Assembly (NCBI GenBank): GCA_037975125.1
Contig: CM075857.1
Coordinates: forward strand, 94,606,214 to 94,670,213
DNA length: 64,000 bases
From: Latrodectus hesperus
Lineage: Eukaryota > Arthropoda > Arachnida > Araneae > Theridiidae
Direction of reading: 5' to 3'
Positions 51,536-64,000 of the stretch are shown here, piece after piece (positions within the stretch are counted from its first letter, which is position 1; each line of letters starts with the position of its first letter). The notes under the pieces were generated by a model that did no database searches, was not told the origin of the DNA, and saw only the letters and a program-made list of their open reading frames with translations. The position numbers were made by a program, and so were the translations under genes.

Positions 51536-52563
51536 CTAATACCCTGTAGGATATCCTTTAATTTGAATAACTGCTTTGAGTATTTTTGTCATCGATTCCA
51601 CCAATTTTGCTGTCATTGAGCTAGATATGGCGTCCCATTCTTGATTAAGAGCCGATTCCAAATCATTTTTATTAGAAATATGTCTGGATCTAATATTTTT
51701 ATTAGAACGTCCCATAAATTCTCAATAGGGTTGAAGTCCAGCGACTGAGGAGGAAATTTCATGAACTTTGGGGTATTATATAGTATCCAGAGCCTTGTGT
51801 TTAGGGCTGTGTGCTTGGGGTCGTTATCATGCATGAAAACGTAATAACCATTCAAGCCCATTTTTGTTGCACTAGGTTCTAAATTATTGTTCAAAATGTC
51901 AATATAAAGTTGATGATTCATAATGCCTTTAATAAAGACTAATTTGTCCACCCCAGAAGCACTCATACACCCCCAAACAAGTAGACTTCCACTCCCATGT
52001 TTCACTGTTGGCGCTAAATTCTTATGATGCATTTCTGTATTGCGCTTTCTCCATACCATTCGTCTCCCGTCCGATCCAAATATATTGTATTTACTTTCGT
52101 CTGTAAAGATAATCTTTTTCCAGAAATCTGGACTTTCATAACGTATTGCTTGGCGAAAGACAATCGCAGCTTCAGATTCTACTCACTGACAAAGAATTTT
52201 CGTCTCGCAACACGGTTATGGAAACCTTCATTTCTGCAAGCATTTCGAACAGTAAGTACTTACAGAGACTGCTGTTCCCATGTCCTTCAGTTCTGATGTT
52301 AATGTAGGAGCACTTATTTTGGGATCCTTCTTTAATGAATGTACCAGAAACCGTCTGTCGGATGATGTCAATAGACATGGTCGCCCAGTACGAGAACTGT
52401 TTTGAAACATTCCAGTGGCAGCAAACGTTTTTATGATTGACAGCACAGTTGAACGGGGTCTACCAATCAGATCAGAAATTTTTTTGTACGATTTACCATT
52501 TTTACGGATCTTTAAAATCAGTTCTCTTTCGGAAACACTTGTCTCTTTACTTTTACGACCCAT
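51536..52563 (-). pseudogene. Tc1-like DD34E transposase, about 342 codons, frameshifted
   Basis: The start at 52563 gives MGRKSKETSVSERELILKIR. The N-terminal paired-type HTH spans about residues 8-45, with GRPRSTV at 34-40 and the AT-hook-like RTGRP at 58-62. After about 111 codons the frame breaks near 52245. Another frame continues VRNACRNEGFHNRVARRKFF, meets a TAG, and gives NLKLRLSFAKQYV. A third frame carries DFWKKIIFTDESKYNIFG, with the first catalytic Asp at 52099-52101, then GSGSLLVWGCMSASG, HDNDPKHT (second Asp) and FNPIENLW (Glu). There are 34 residues between the second Asp and the Glu, hence DD34E. A last frame change near 51650 gives NQEWDAISSSM and KAVIQIKGYPTGY, with a stop at 51536-51538. 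The total length is that of a normal Tc1 transposase. At least three frameshifts and one stop make it inactive. Confidence 0.95.
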
Positions 52564-52702
52564 TACAGAATTTCTAGTTTATCACTACATTAAAATTTCC
52601 ACTGAAGAACCTTTTAAGTAACTTACAAGATGACGGCAATTAACTACATCTTAATGGCTAAACCAATCACAATATATAACTAAAAAATTTGCATTTCTTT
52701 TA

Positions 52703-52926
52703 GTGTACGAATACTTTTTACACCACAAGATGTTGGATTATTACAGTTTTGTAAATATTTATTCATGTATAAAATTATTTTTGTGTAAATTTCACATGAA
52801 ACTAATGAAAATATGTTTTATTATGTATTTATTAATAATTAAAATGGAATTTATGTTTATAATTTTTATGAACGGATCTCTTTTAAATCAATAGTCCTAA
52901 TGTACGAATACTTTTTACACTCACTG
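52703..52926 (-). repeat. Right terminal inverted repeat of the Tc1-like element
   Basis: This is the mirror of the left repeat, with the inner direct repeat at about 52707-52723 and the outer at about 52902-52918. The transposase start lies about 140 bp inside it. Confidence 0.93.
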
Positions 52927-52929
52927 TAC

Positions 52930-54700
52930 ATTATCAATTATTTCAAAACGCGCGTACCTAAAATCAATATTATCTGTTTTGATTTAGTTGATATTTAAAA
53001 AATTTATTTTACTTTTGCTGAGTTTAATCGCCTGTGTATTCAAATACCAACCTAATAAGTAGTGCCTTACAATTCCAAATACATATTAGTTGAACACAAA
53101 GCACCTATGTAGTGATGCCAGAAAATGTTAAGCAAAACTCTAAATTTTATGCTATAAATGTGTATAAAATAGAATATAAACTCTTGTACTACACTAACGA
53201 GACAAATATTTCAATACATATAAAATTTTAGTATTTTCAGAAAGAATCCAACCGGAATTTATAGTGTTTTCTTAACAACTAAAGTTATTTGCTTAAAATA
53301 GTTTCGATGTCTACATGACAATCAATTGTAGCACTTTTATATAAAAATGATGGATAAATTATCATCTTATGATCATGATAAAATAAGAATAGCGAAGAAC
53401 ATATTTTGTAATGGTGGAAAACATGAACTGCTAAAAAAAAGCAGGCGTGAAATAAAAAAAGCAAAGAACATTATGAAACTAAGAGATCTAAGGCAAATCT
53501 TGCCATTTTTTAAATATCTGTCTTCTATTAATCTTAAATACAAGAGATTCATTTAAGTCTTCATCTTTAAAAAGTTCCAAAATCTGCCAAATAATAAGAT
53601 GTTCGACAAAAACTTTTGCTCAAAAAGAAAATTTGTTTGGAAATAACTAAAAAAATTCTTCGATTCTTCAAATGAAGAAGAGCCTGAAAAATATCAACTT
53701 TTTTGTTTTCGTCAGCCGTGATCTATTCTTTTTGTATAAATCAGAAGATTCCTATATTAGAAAAAGGATGGCGTATTTATACATAAAGTTTTAGACTTCT
53801 CTTAAACCCAGAAGGCAACTAGCACATTTGGGAAAAGTTCCATTTTAAATTATGTAGGATTGTAATGGTAATATAGACTGAAACTTTTATTTGTTGATTA
53901 ATATGTGCAAAAAAATAATAGATTCTATCATACCAACAATATTTTGTTGGTTACCAAATAAGACATCGCCCATATTGCTTAAAAATTTGAGTTTATTTAA
54001 ATCATTGTTTCCAAAAACGATATGAAATATATATTGCTGAAAATACAAGGAACCGCATTATATTGGCTCTGGTTTGAGAAATCTGATCCAGTGTGAAATT
54101 TAGAAACGTTGTTTGAAATTACTAGAGTTGAAGAGACTTCAAAGAATTGAAATATGTTCACCTAACACAAATTCGATGAAACTGTTTTTATTGATCAGAA
54201 AAATTTTAGAGCAAAAGACTCTAATATATTCATTCAAAAAATCTTAGAATCATTCACAAAAAAATGGCTTGCAGCGATACAGAGAAGAATCAGCAAATTA
54301 GATGAGATTTCTTTTATTGATTAATGCAAGCAAATTGGCAGCCAGCTGCCATTATTATAACAACAATATTTTATGAACAGCTGAAGAAGAAACGAAATTA
54401 TTTTTCAACAAGAATTTGGTTTGTTATATACAAATAGACACAATCTTTATATAGATTAACATTTTTCATTAATTGTGTCACACTATTGTCTCCATCACCA
54501 GGTTGAAATATTTTTTACACCATACTTTCAGGGAAGAACTAAACAAAAATCAATTTTAAGGAACTAAGAAATTACTAAAATGCCTGAATATGGCACTACT
54601 AAGCTGCATAAATGCATTGCTTAATAGCATTAAAATTTAAAAACAAAAACGTATGTGAGAAAATATCGGTGAATATGTATGAAAAGTTTTTGTACTTTTA
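52930..54700. other. AT-rich stretch, nothing recognised
   Basis: No gene was recognised. The plus frame at 53347-53556 is Lys-rich and unassigned. The stretch 53340-54600 has somewhat more varied composition than the rest and might hide an old coding relic, but I could not identify one. Confidence 0.4.
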
Positions 54701-54799
54701 TAAATTCACGTAGAAAGTAGTCTTCATTGTTAAAAAATGCGACTACTTTAAAACCAAATATACGTTTATTTAAGCTAATATTATCGTGCATGTTAAAAG

Positions 54800-55020
54800 T
54801 AAAGCGTGTTATTAATCATAAAGTGATTGTTTCGTTCATTCCAGTTGAGATCTTGACTACGTCACTTTATTACAATTCTGATTGGTTTAAAATAGCTATG
54901 ACGTCAGATAACGTTTCATCTACGCCACACATAATTAATTACGACATCTTATTGAAACGGCTTCGTAAATCTGATTCGTCGACGAATTTGCTGCCTGACT
55001 TCAAATCGCGTTCTTGAAGT
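54800..55020. promoter_or_regulatory. Possible regulatory patch: CRE and CCAAT words
   Basis: A perfect CRE palindrome TGACGTCA lies at 54899-54906. The half-site CTACGTCA (about 54857-54864) and a reversed CCAAT word (ATTGG, about 54881) lie within 45 bp upstream. The 96-codon frame at 54727-55017 runs through it and is unrecognised. The evidence is motif words only. Confidence 0.25.
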
Positions 55021-55479
55021 GGCATAGACATAGACATACGCAATGGAACACCTTGTCTGTACCTTAGGTTATCAGGTATAACTTGAAGTGGCAGAAAACA
55101 AGGCGAAGTTCACCATAGAATATTGTCAAAGTTCATTTTGTTAATAAAATGATTTCTTATATAAGTCCAAAGCATTGGTCTGAGAGGCCGTTTTTCACTG
55201 ATTTAAGCTATTAATACGTTGACAATAGAAGAGAACAAAAAAACAAAAGACAAGACAAAACATGCACTTATGGTTAGTTTAAATCGGCAAGGACAATTTA
55301 ATTTTTTTTAAAATTTCATTGATTAATAGAATTCTAAATTGCAATGTTGGTAAACATTTTCTTTTAAGTCTTAAGATTAATGCTTTGCTTAAGCCAACAT
55401 TTAACTTATATTTATTTTTTTACACAGAGCATATTTTAAATCAAACATTGGCATGTCTACGAATTCATACACTCTGTAT

Positions 55480-56440
55480 GGTCTTATAGTCATTTTAGGT
55501 CATTCACATTTGGCACAAATGCCATTCTCACACGTCATTTTATATGCCTCGAGTTAAATATTCCATCATTGTTTCTGAAGTTAATTACACGGTTTCCGGC
55601 TTCGAATAATACCATCTCCCCTCGCTTCAAATACCCGTAAGAAAAGGACACCCCCTTCATCTTCAATGTATGGCTTTGGGCTCAGATTTCACTCCAATCA
55701 AAACTCCTCTCCCCACCCACGCCTCATTTTGAAACAAATCACGTCCCACCCACCCTCCTCACCAAACGCGGCACGTGCGTTTGGCGTGAGCTCTATTTAG
55801 ATATCGCCAAACATCTTCTCGTCAAAATTGAAAATCCACTGGAAAATCTCCGGGTTGCGTTCACACGAGGTGGAAGCTGAAAATTTAATTAAAGTGGTGT
55901 GGCATTTATGTCTTATAAGGCACTCTATCATTGGGTTCCATTTGCAGTCCAATATAAGCGATTTATTTGGCGCCTATCTTTCAGTAGCACCTTGGTGCCA
56001 GAACTTTTCTCTCCCCACCCTTATACATAATTGAAGGGGCATCTCTGCCTGAAGTTGTTCTCACACGGGGTTTTGGCGAGAAAACAGATGTTTGGCTTGA
56101 TGGGCCTTTCGCATCGATCTTTATTATGAAGGGTGAAATGTCCGTGCTCATAATCTTACCCATGCATTCTATCTTTGTCCCGGCGTTATGGGCTTTCTCA
56201 TTGTTTTGCTAGACAGACGGCTGGTCGTTCTGGGAATGGGTAGTTACGGCAGTTCCTACAATTGGTGGATATTACAGATGGAATGAGGAAGTTGATAAGG
56301 AAATAAAAAAAGAATGTTTCCGCAAATACAGACAACGATAATGGAGAAGCCGTGTAACCAGGAATGTTGGAAATGCCCCTTCAAGAAGAATGAATCACCA
56401 CATTTCCGAATTACGTTCTTGATACTAAAGGAAGCCGCAT
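55480..56440. other. GC-higher island with E-box-centred inverted repeat
   Basis: About 950 bp of GC-richer, low-repeat DNA. At 55762-55784, the arms CCAAACGC and GCGTTTGG (perfect) enclose GGCACGT, so that a CACGTG E-box (55772-55777) overlaps the centre. Short C-rich tracts (CTCCCCACCCACGCC, CACCCACCCTCCTC) precede it. Frames at 55828-56034 and 55981-56163 overlap on opposite strands and show no known motif. It is a candidate enhancer or promoter region. Confidence 0.4.
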
Positions 56441-56444
56441 AAAA

Positions 56445-58110
56445 AGATATTTGCTAGAATGACACCTTTTAAACTTTTGTAATAAATGTTTGCTATTCAT
56501 AACGAAAAACAATCTTAGGTTAAAAAAAAAATTAAACTACATTGTTTGGGAAAGTCTCTTTTATTTTGATTAATTCTGACTATCAATCAACGATAATCAC
56601 ACAAATTTAATAATTTGTGTATTCTTTGATACTTTATAAGTGAAAGAAATACAGTTTGAAAAGAAAATTGTATATGAAATTTTAAATATTCGAAACATTT
56701 TTCGAAAAAAAAAAGAGAACCAAATTCTAAAGCTTTAAATATATTCATATTCTTTGCTTTATTATTATTATAAAAATAAATGTAACTTTATTTTCTTACA
56801 AATTATAAAATTTTTGAATATTTTTTATCATTGCAACATTAAATATTACTTTCTCGATAAAGTTATAAACATTTACAAAAATAATTTATTGTTAAAATAA
56901 AAAATTCTAAAAGTAAACAAGAAATGATTAAAAATACATTAAATTTCTATGTTTAGATATAAATATTAAATGCATATATTTTCTTTCATAATGTTTAAGC
57001 TAATTTTTTTTAGATTTCGTTTATAAATACATAAATTATACTAATTTGCTCGCTTCTTTTATTCTTAGTAAATCATAAAATTGCTTTTACATCTTTTATT
57101 CATAGAAAATTTATATAAAAGCCATTATTTTTTATTAAAATTATATCATTTTTAATTGAAATTTATTTTACGATTGCTATATATTTAAAATAATATGTTT
57201 AATCATTTTTCTGACATAATTTATGAAAAAGTTAATTAGAATTTTATGAAAATAAATTGGAATCAGAATTTAAAAAGAATTTAATAAGTGCAAAATGCGT
57301 AATAACTAATAATTAAAAGTTTATTGATTAATAAATATTAATTAGTATAATAAAAAAATTGAATAAGTAACACGAGATAAAAATATATTCTAAAATACTT
57401 GAGTAATATCAAAAATCTGAAAAATAATTTTCTACTGTAGATAAAATTTTTATACTGAATCTCATGTTTCTTTTTCTCAAATTTTTTTCAATAGATGATT
57501 TTTAATTTCTGTCATTTTAAAAATGCAAATGCAATATATTGAACAGAATTTGAAAAAAAAATAATATAATCAAAAAATAAAAATCAATACATTGCTAACA
57601 TTTGAAATCTTTTAAATCTAATGTAGCGGGGTGTTTTTGCTACAGGGTTGAAAAATTTCACATTACCCCTAAAGATTTCTCCTTCAACAATTTCTGCTCT
57701 AAATCTTCATTATTACTATTATAAAACTTTCAGATATGAACTGTCATTATTGTTTTACAAATGGAAATTAATTTATCTTAAGTGTAATTTTACGAAATTA
57801 TTAATGAATAATTTAACCTGTCTAGGGCTTAAGAAATTACGAAGTAGAAAGTATTGCTCTTCCAAATGACTGAATTATACAGTTCGTTTAAGAGGTGAGA
57901 AATAGAAACTGTGTGCTTAATTATTTAAAGAGAGGAAAACAATTTTCTAGTAATGCAGGGAAAGCAAGTTAAGGAGTAGAATTTTATTTTCTTTATTTCC
58001 AGCGAGAAAAACTGAATAATGGTAACTTATAATATTCATGTTACCAACTATTTACTCTTTGATTTTTCATGATAGTGTTTTTAATTTATATCAATATATA
58101 ATAAAATCGT
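56445..58110. other. AT-rich stretch, nothing recognised
   Basis: No gene or repeat family was recognised. The plus frame at 57648-57869 is unassigned. Confidence 0.5.
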
Positions 58111-58114
58111 ATTA

Positions 58115-58115
<1 letters not shown>

Positions 58116-58198
<83 letters not shown>
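58116..58198. repeat. (TA)n microsatellite
   Basis: This TA run ends exactly where the hAT-type MITE begins. Confidence 0.97.
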
Positions 58199-58203
<5 letters not shown>

Positions 58204-58390
58204 CCTGATTTAGCCTAATTGGGACCTTGGGGTAAAAACTTCCTTAGAGCTCCCTCTACTTCACAACAACAAACTTTCTATTCAGTTCAAATGATTCAGT
58301 TTGAATGACAACTTAAACTTTCTATTCGATTTGGGGGTCATTCTAATGTAGGGACCCGAAGTAATAATGTCCTGTCTTAATCAGGCTCTG
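58199..58390. mobile_element. hAT-type MITE, 192 bp
   Basis: The left end CAGAGCCTGATTTAG and the reverse complement of the right end CAGAGCCTGATTAAG agree in 14 of 15 bases. Inner parts GGGACCTTGGGGTAA and GGGTCCCTACATTAG also face each other. The terminus is of the CAGNGCC-GATTTA kind common in hAT elements. Flanking 8-mers ATATATAT (58191-58198) and ATAGTAAT (58391-58398) agree in six of eight positions, consistent with an aged 8-bp target duplication. There is no coding capacity. Confidence 0.8.
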
Positions 58391-58569
58391 ATAGTAATTC
58401 ATATTAGTAACTTATAGAACACATAGTAATTTTTTAATTACATAAAGTAAATTATATCATATAGAATAAGTTATATCACAAAAAATTATCTTTCTTCTAG
58501 AACATTTTGCACAAGAGAGTTAATTTAACGGGTGTTTGCAATTTCAAGAGGATTTTAAAGTTACATCCC

Positions 58570-58665
58570 GAATAATAAAAATCCCACTCTAAATGGGAAT
58601 CGAATCTACAAACTGTAAACTGAAGACCAGACCACAGACCATTAAGTTGCCAGCTAGACTATAAC
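58570..58665 (-). repeat. tRNA-like SINE head relic
   Basis: The reverse complement reads GTCTAGCTGGCAACTTAATG, then GTCTGTGGTCTGGTCTTCAG, then GTAGATTCGATTCCCATTTA. This is an A-box-like start and a good B box at tRNA-like spacing. No matching body was found. Confidence 0.5.
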
Positions 58666-59175
58666 AAATGTGAAATTACTGAAATACAACATTTTTAAAA
58701 CTTAACATCGGGAAATATAAATACATGAATTTAATTATTTTGTTTTATTTTTATTTTAGTCAGTTTTTTAAAAATAATACATTGAATAATTTCGATTTAA
58801 TATCATACATAAGCTTAATATTTAATATTAAAATTTATAAAATGTTGTATAATAAAATCCAATTACTTACATTATATGAATTGTCAACAATATACTTTTA
58901 AATAAATTATGTATAATATTTGATTTTATCAATTTCCCTAAACGTAATAATAATAATCTACTAAAAATTATATTCATTGTATCTTTTAGTACATTAATAA
59001 TAACACACGATTTAGTTTTGTAAATCAAATTTTACATAAATAATTTTACGGAAAGAAAATTCAAGAAATTTAAATTTTGAAAGATTTTAGTTCAAAAAAT
59101 AAAGGAATAAAAAAGAATTGTTAAAAAATGATTAAAAGCACAAGCATTTTTCAGTTATTCTTTTTAAAATGACAC

Positions 59176-59298
<123 letters not shown>

Positions 59299-59304
<6 letters not shown>

Positions 59305-59632
59305 CATAAAAGTAAAACAATAATATTAAGGAAAAACAATATTAAGCAAAATTATGTTATTATTTTTGCAAATAGTATCAAAATGTTTCTTACAGATAAT
59401 TTTTACAGTTATAATACTATATATGAATTAAACAATTATGAATTATCATAACTATAAAAATTTTATTAAAAGTTTTAACTATAAGTTATTTTTTTTAGTT
59501 TAAACAATATATGAATAGAAATTAACTGTAAGAAATATTTTGATAATAATTGCTAAAATAATAAGATAGTTTATAACAATTTTGCTTAATATTGTTTTTC
59601 CTTAATATTATTGTTTTACTTTTATGATATAT
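59299..59632. mobile_element. Fold-back element, 334 bp, with perfect 55-bp inverted ends
   Basis: The left arm 59299-59353 (starts ATATATCATAAAAGTAAAAC) is the exact reverse complement of 59578-59632 (ends GTTTTACTTTTATGATATAT). Pairing continues imperfectly inwards (ATCAAAATGTTTCTTACAG against CTGTAAGAAATATTTTGAT) to near the middle, so nearly the whole unit is palindromic. It is AT-rich and non-coding. A fold-back MITE is the simplest reading; an inverted duplication beside the TA tract is the alternative. Confidence 0.85.
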
Positions 59633-60714
59633 TAGTTATATAATATTTTTATACAAATTCATTATTAGAAATAATATTAAATTACAATGAATCTTATTTC
59701 ATCTCACAAAAATGTTAAATTAAATAAGAAGTAGCTTTATAAAAACGAGCTTTTAAATCTAAAAAAGTAATAGTTCCTTAAATAGAAATTTTTCCATAAA
59801 CAAAGTCACGCAATCTTATTAAACTGCAAACAAATAATGCCTTCCAAAAATGAAATCGATACATTTTCTTCTTAGTTTCGAATCTAATTCAATTTTTTTT
59901 CTCATTTCATTTCTCTTCACTTTTCATTTTCCTTTTCATTTGTGTTTTGACGTATCATTATCTAAATAAAAGCCTCCCAACTGATAAATGAAATAATAAA
60001 ATGTTATTCAGAAATAAACTTCCGTTTCTTTTTCTTTTGCATTTATTTCACTTCCTGAGAACTTTATCTGTCCGATGAATTTAAGTGGATTTATTTTGGA
60101 TATATTCAATTTATCACTTTAAGTATTAAATCATGCTGTCATTTTATACTGCTTTCACTTTATCGATTATTCAATTTGTCATTTGAAAAAAAAGAAAGTA
60201 GCTATATTAAAGTATGGGGTATCAGATAATATGGATATATTAATATATTCTTTTGCTTGCTTTTTTCCCCTAGCTTGTTATGTAAATTTATTGGGAATTA
60301 TTCCTTCAAGTAATTTGTCTAATTTCAATATGAAATGGCAAGTAATTTAAGGATAATCTAACGCATACTTTATTTTGATATATTGATATTTGGAGCTTGT
60401 ATCGAAGAAGAAAACTTCTTTATATAAATAAATTTGAATGGTTTATAAATGGAACAAGCTGTTATAAAAATTATTTTAATTGGTTTGTTTGGATTGCTTA
60501 AAACATTTAAGGAGAGTTAAAAATTTAGAAATAATTTTTTAAAATCTTTATTTTTAAAAAGTTTTTTTTAATCCTCACTTTGATTAAGTTTTTAAGAGTT
60601 CAAATTTTAAAATTTATTTTTAAATAATGTGTAAGAAAAATGATAAATGTGATCTTTTATTATCACGCCTTTTCCTGTTATACATTTGTAAATGATTAGC
60701 ATTTCATAATACCT

Positions 60715-61189
<475 letters not shown>

Positions 61190-64000
61190 TTTTTATTGCT
61201 TTACAGGTATATATATTGACTGAACAAAATCTTTTATTATTATTCAGTTAAAAAATGCAATTTATTTTTGAAAGTAAAAAAAATTAAATTCATTTCGATT
61301 TCAAATCAACAATGTATTGAAATCACTTTTTAAATTGAAAAACTGAAAATTAGTAAAATCAAAATCCTACAATAAATCAGTTAAATAATTTAATCATACA
61401 ATAAATTTAAATGGAGTAAAATTTCTCTACAATTAACAAGACTTAATGGAATCATTTTCAATAAAATAATTTAAAAGCACAAAAGTTTTAAATAGTCTTA
61501 AAATTCTTTTTTAGAGCACAATTGTCTTAAATGCAATTGAAAATCTATTTAAGCACATAAAAGCTTTAAGCCATATTAAAATTCTCCTTAGCACGACGAA
61601 GATTTTGAATAATTTTTTAAAACTAATTTGAAAACAAATTATTTTTTTTAAAGTTTCAAAGATATTTTTTTCTATTATTCTGTGTTTATGTTATCATTTT
61701 CTACATTTTTTCTGCTTAAATTCCTAATACTTGGCAATATTTTTAATGTGAATGTATAATAATCTAAATGAAAGCACAAATTAATAATAAATTTTAATAA
61801 AAGGCTGAATTATATTATTGGTTTTATTGTTTTAGTGAAAAAATAAGGTAACTAGAAGAAAACTGTATAAGATCCAATAACCTTTAGCTTAAAAGCATTT
61901 TTTTCTGATGATGTAAATTCAGTTAATTAATATACAAAAGAAATAATTAATTACGAAAGTATAAAAAATTACATTTGAAACCCCCTCTCTCAAAAATTCT
62001 GGCAGCAAGTCAAAACAAAAGTTGCCAAATAATTCGTAATATTTTAAATAATTTTTTGAAGTGCTTAACAATTTATCATCACGATTTGATTAAAAGCATT
62101 TATTTAAAGTAACTGGTAATTTTGGGGCATAATTGTGAGGAAATTGCGTGTTTTTTATTTATGTCAATCATCAAAATTCCTTACAAAACAAGATAAAATG
62201 AAAATCGAAAGTTGCTAATTTGGTCACAATAAAAGGACGATGAAATTTTTCAGCTATAATGACAACTTTATTTACTCATAAAAGTGCTATCATAGATAAA
62301 ACTGGAAAAGTTTGAAACATAATTTTCAAATTAAAATAATAAAAAAACATATTTTTTTATTTGATAAACAATAAACAGTTTTAAGACGCTTAAAAAGTAA
62401 ATATTTTCAAAAGCATTACTTTAAAATTTATTTTAGTACACCAAAAAAATTTATTAACTACACTGAAAATGTTACATCTTTCACATAATGCGTCTAAAAA
62501 GGAAATATTGATTTTCCAGATGAGATAAAATATTCTTTTCTATCTTAAATCCAGCTGTATTAAAATATTTGAGCTTTATGCAAATACTGTCCCAAGAGAA
62601 AATAATCTTTAAACTTATACAAAGTTTTTAAAGAATACTGAAAAGTATCAACATGAAAGTTAGATAAAAAAATAAAAAAAACATGGTGAAAGAAGCCTAA
62701 TGGACTTATGCCAAAAATTACTCGCTTAGTTGGAGTCAAAAGGATCCAAGAAGCTAATCTGGTGTAAATTTGTCTTCTTATTGAAAGAGTTTTAGCTTAT
62801 GGTAAAATTTATTTCGAAAATGCAAATGGTATTCAAATTATGTCAAGCAAATTTTTCACCCTTTATATTATATGAATCTTCTGCATTTTTATTTTACGTT
62901 TATAAACTTACCTCTAAGAAACCAATATTTAAGAAATTATATTTCAATAAAATAGTTGGCCGGAAATATTGACTTAAAGTAATCAGATTACTTGGAATAT
63001 GTGAATTATTATACACATTCTCTTCACATAATACTATTATTTTGTTGTTCCTTAATAATACAAAATGAAGACTTTCTGATAAAAAAATAATTAATTAGAT
63101 TTCAGATAAATAACTTTAATGTGTTTTTTATGATAGAAATTTTGATATTTAAATAAGATAATATCATATTTCCATTAATCTATTATGATAATTATATTAT
63201 ATTCATCACATGAATGCTTTGGGAAAGTAAAAGTTATTATGCGCTACTTTATTGAAAATATTACTTAACACGCTATTGATAAATAAAAAAATATTATTTA
63301 TTTAAAATGTATTTATTCATAACTTAATTTGACAGACAAATATAAATTGTATTGAATGTTAATATTTGTACTTATCCGCTTCATTTTGCTTATTAATCTA
63401 GCCATTAAAATAATGAAAACAACCTACGCCTTCAAGGTCAAGCAAATATTTTGAATGATAATACAAAATAGCATCTTCTTGAGGATGGGTATATTAGTAA
63501 TACTGTTTTCTTTTTTCCGCTAAAATTGCTAGATATTATATAGCCTCATATTAGAAATAATCTTATTAAGTCATTTTCAAGCACTTCTTCCATCACAAGC
63601 TTTAACATATAGCAAATGATTTAAGATCAATTTCATGTGTTACCATGAACTGTTGCGTATTTATAAATAGTTTTATTAACAGTGTGATTATGTTCTGCTT
63701 GTGGCTGAATTAGATTAATAAGTGCACATTTTATTGAACTGATTGTTTTATGTAAATGAGCACAGTTTTATTAATAAAAGGCAAAGAATAAAATACACAC
63801 ATTCAAATGTATATGTTCATACATATCCTCATATATATGAATATGTGTGTATATATATGCATATATACATAATAATACTTATTGCCTAGTTCCTAATTAA
63901 TTTAAAAATATTATTTAGTTTTATTATTGATAAAAAAAGACTTTTAATTTAAAATAATTCCCACGAATTTTCATATTGACTAAAAATATAGAGAAGAATA
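61190..64000. other. AT-rich stretch to the right edge
   Basis: No gene was recognised. A weak 38-39-bp periodicity is visible at 61471-61620 (AAGCACAAAAGTTTTAAATA, AGAGCACAATTGTCTTAAAT, AAGCACATAAAAGCTTTAAG, AGCACGACGAAGATTTTGAA). Near 63805-63870 there is ATATG/CATAT-rich simple sequence. Confidence 0.5.

Larger units (their letters stand above)
51276..52926 (-). mobile_element. Tc1-like transposon, 1651 bp, IR/DR ends, full length
   Basis: Both ends read CAGTGAGTGTAAAAAGTATT inwards, and each is flanked by a TA (51274-51275 and 52927-52928), the target duplication of the Tc1/mariner superfamily. The inverted repeats are long, about 225 bp each. Each carries two copies of GTAAAAAGTATTCGTAC-type sequence: outer copies at about 51284-51300 and 52902-52918, inner copies at about 51480-51496 and 52707-52723. 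This is the IR/DR layout known from Sleeping Beauty and Minos-type elements, where the direct repeats bind the transposase. The single gene runs on the minus strand and is frameshifted. The whole element is therefore non-autonomous now but complete in length. Confidence 0.95.

Noticed and set aside
52024..52894. Plus-strand frames opposite the Tc1-like transposase
   Set aside because: They are shadows of the minus-strand transposase gene and of the inverted repeat.

Overview
This is AT-rich, repeat-dense eukaryotic intergenic or intronic DNA, with A+T around three quarters by eye. I found no intact host gene, no RNA gene that I would call functional, and no CRISPR array. The repeat content suggests an arthropod, and a chelicerate such as a spider is my best guess. 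It includes several unrelated tRNA-headed SINE families, some with CAA tails, Tc1/mariner and hAT DNA transposons, and TA microsatellites up to about 340 bp. The species assignment is inference. A 500-base run of N (4725-5224) shows that this is an assembled scaffold.

Layout. 1-850: the left edge holds the N-terminus of a BED-finger (hAT/ZBED-type) protein on the minus strand, with possible transposon-end repeats to its right. 4.3-4.7 kb: a minisatellite and a hairpin run into the gap. 5.2-6.5 kb: a repeat shared with 11.06-11.43 kb, a broken mariner transposase, and a SINE. 10.5-14.5 kb: the longest TA tract, a MITE-like repeat (12.55 kb) and a perfect 40-bp palindrome around an AT loop (14.4 kb). 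17-20.4 kb: SINEs and five copies of a 98-bp tandem repeat. 22-28.3 kb: SINE families B and C, TA tracts, a broken Tc1/mariner-type element with long inverted repeats (26 kb), and a two-headed SINE insertion bounded by one 15-bp duplication. 29-31.5 kb: 61-bp x 4 and 179-bp x 3 tandem arrays. 32.5 and 36.0 kb: two more SINE-A copies. 33.8-42.1 kb: several tandem arrays of different age. 48.9-49.6 kb: more MITE-like copies. 51.28-52.93 kb: a complete but inactivated Tc1-like transposon of 1651 bp with double-direct-repeat ends. 58.2 and 59.3 kb: a hAT-type MITE and a 334-bp fold-back element. 60.7-61.2 kb: a duplicated block with TA tracts.

Against this background there are islands of visibly higher GC and low repetitiveness (about 7.1, 9.8, 13.2, 21.1, 25.0, 33.4, 39.3, 43.7, 45.5 and 55.5 kb). 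They are the best candidates for host regulatory DNA or 5' exons. The 39.3-40.0 kb island has a perfect RFX X-box, then an ATG and a strong splice-donor sequence downstream. I see no new multi-gene biological system here. The interest lies in transposon architecture, tandem-array birth and decay, and the possible promoter island.
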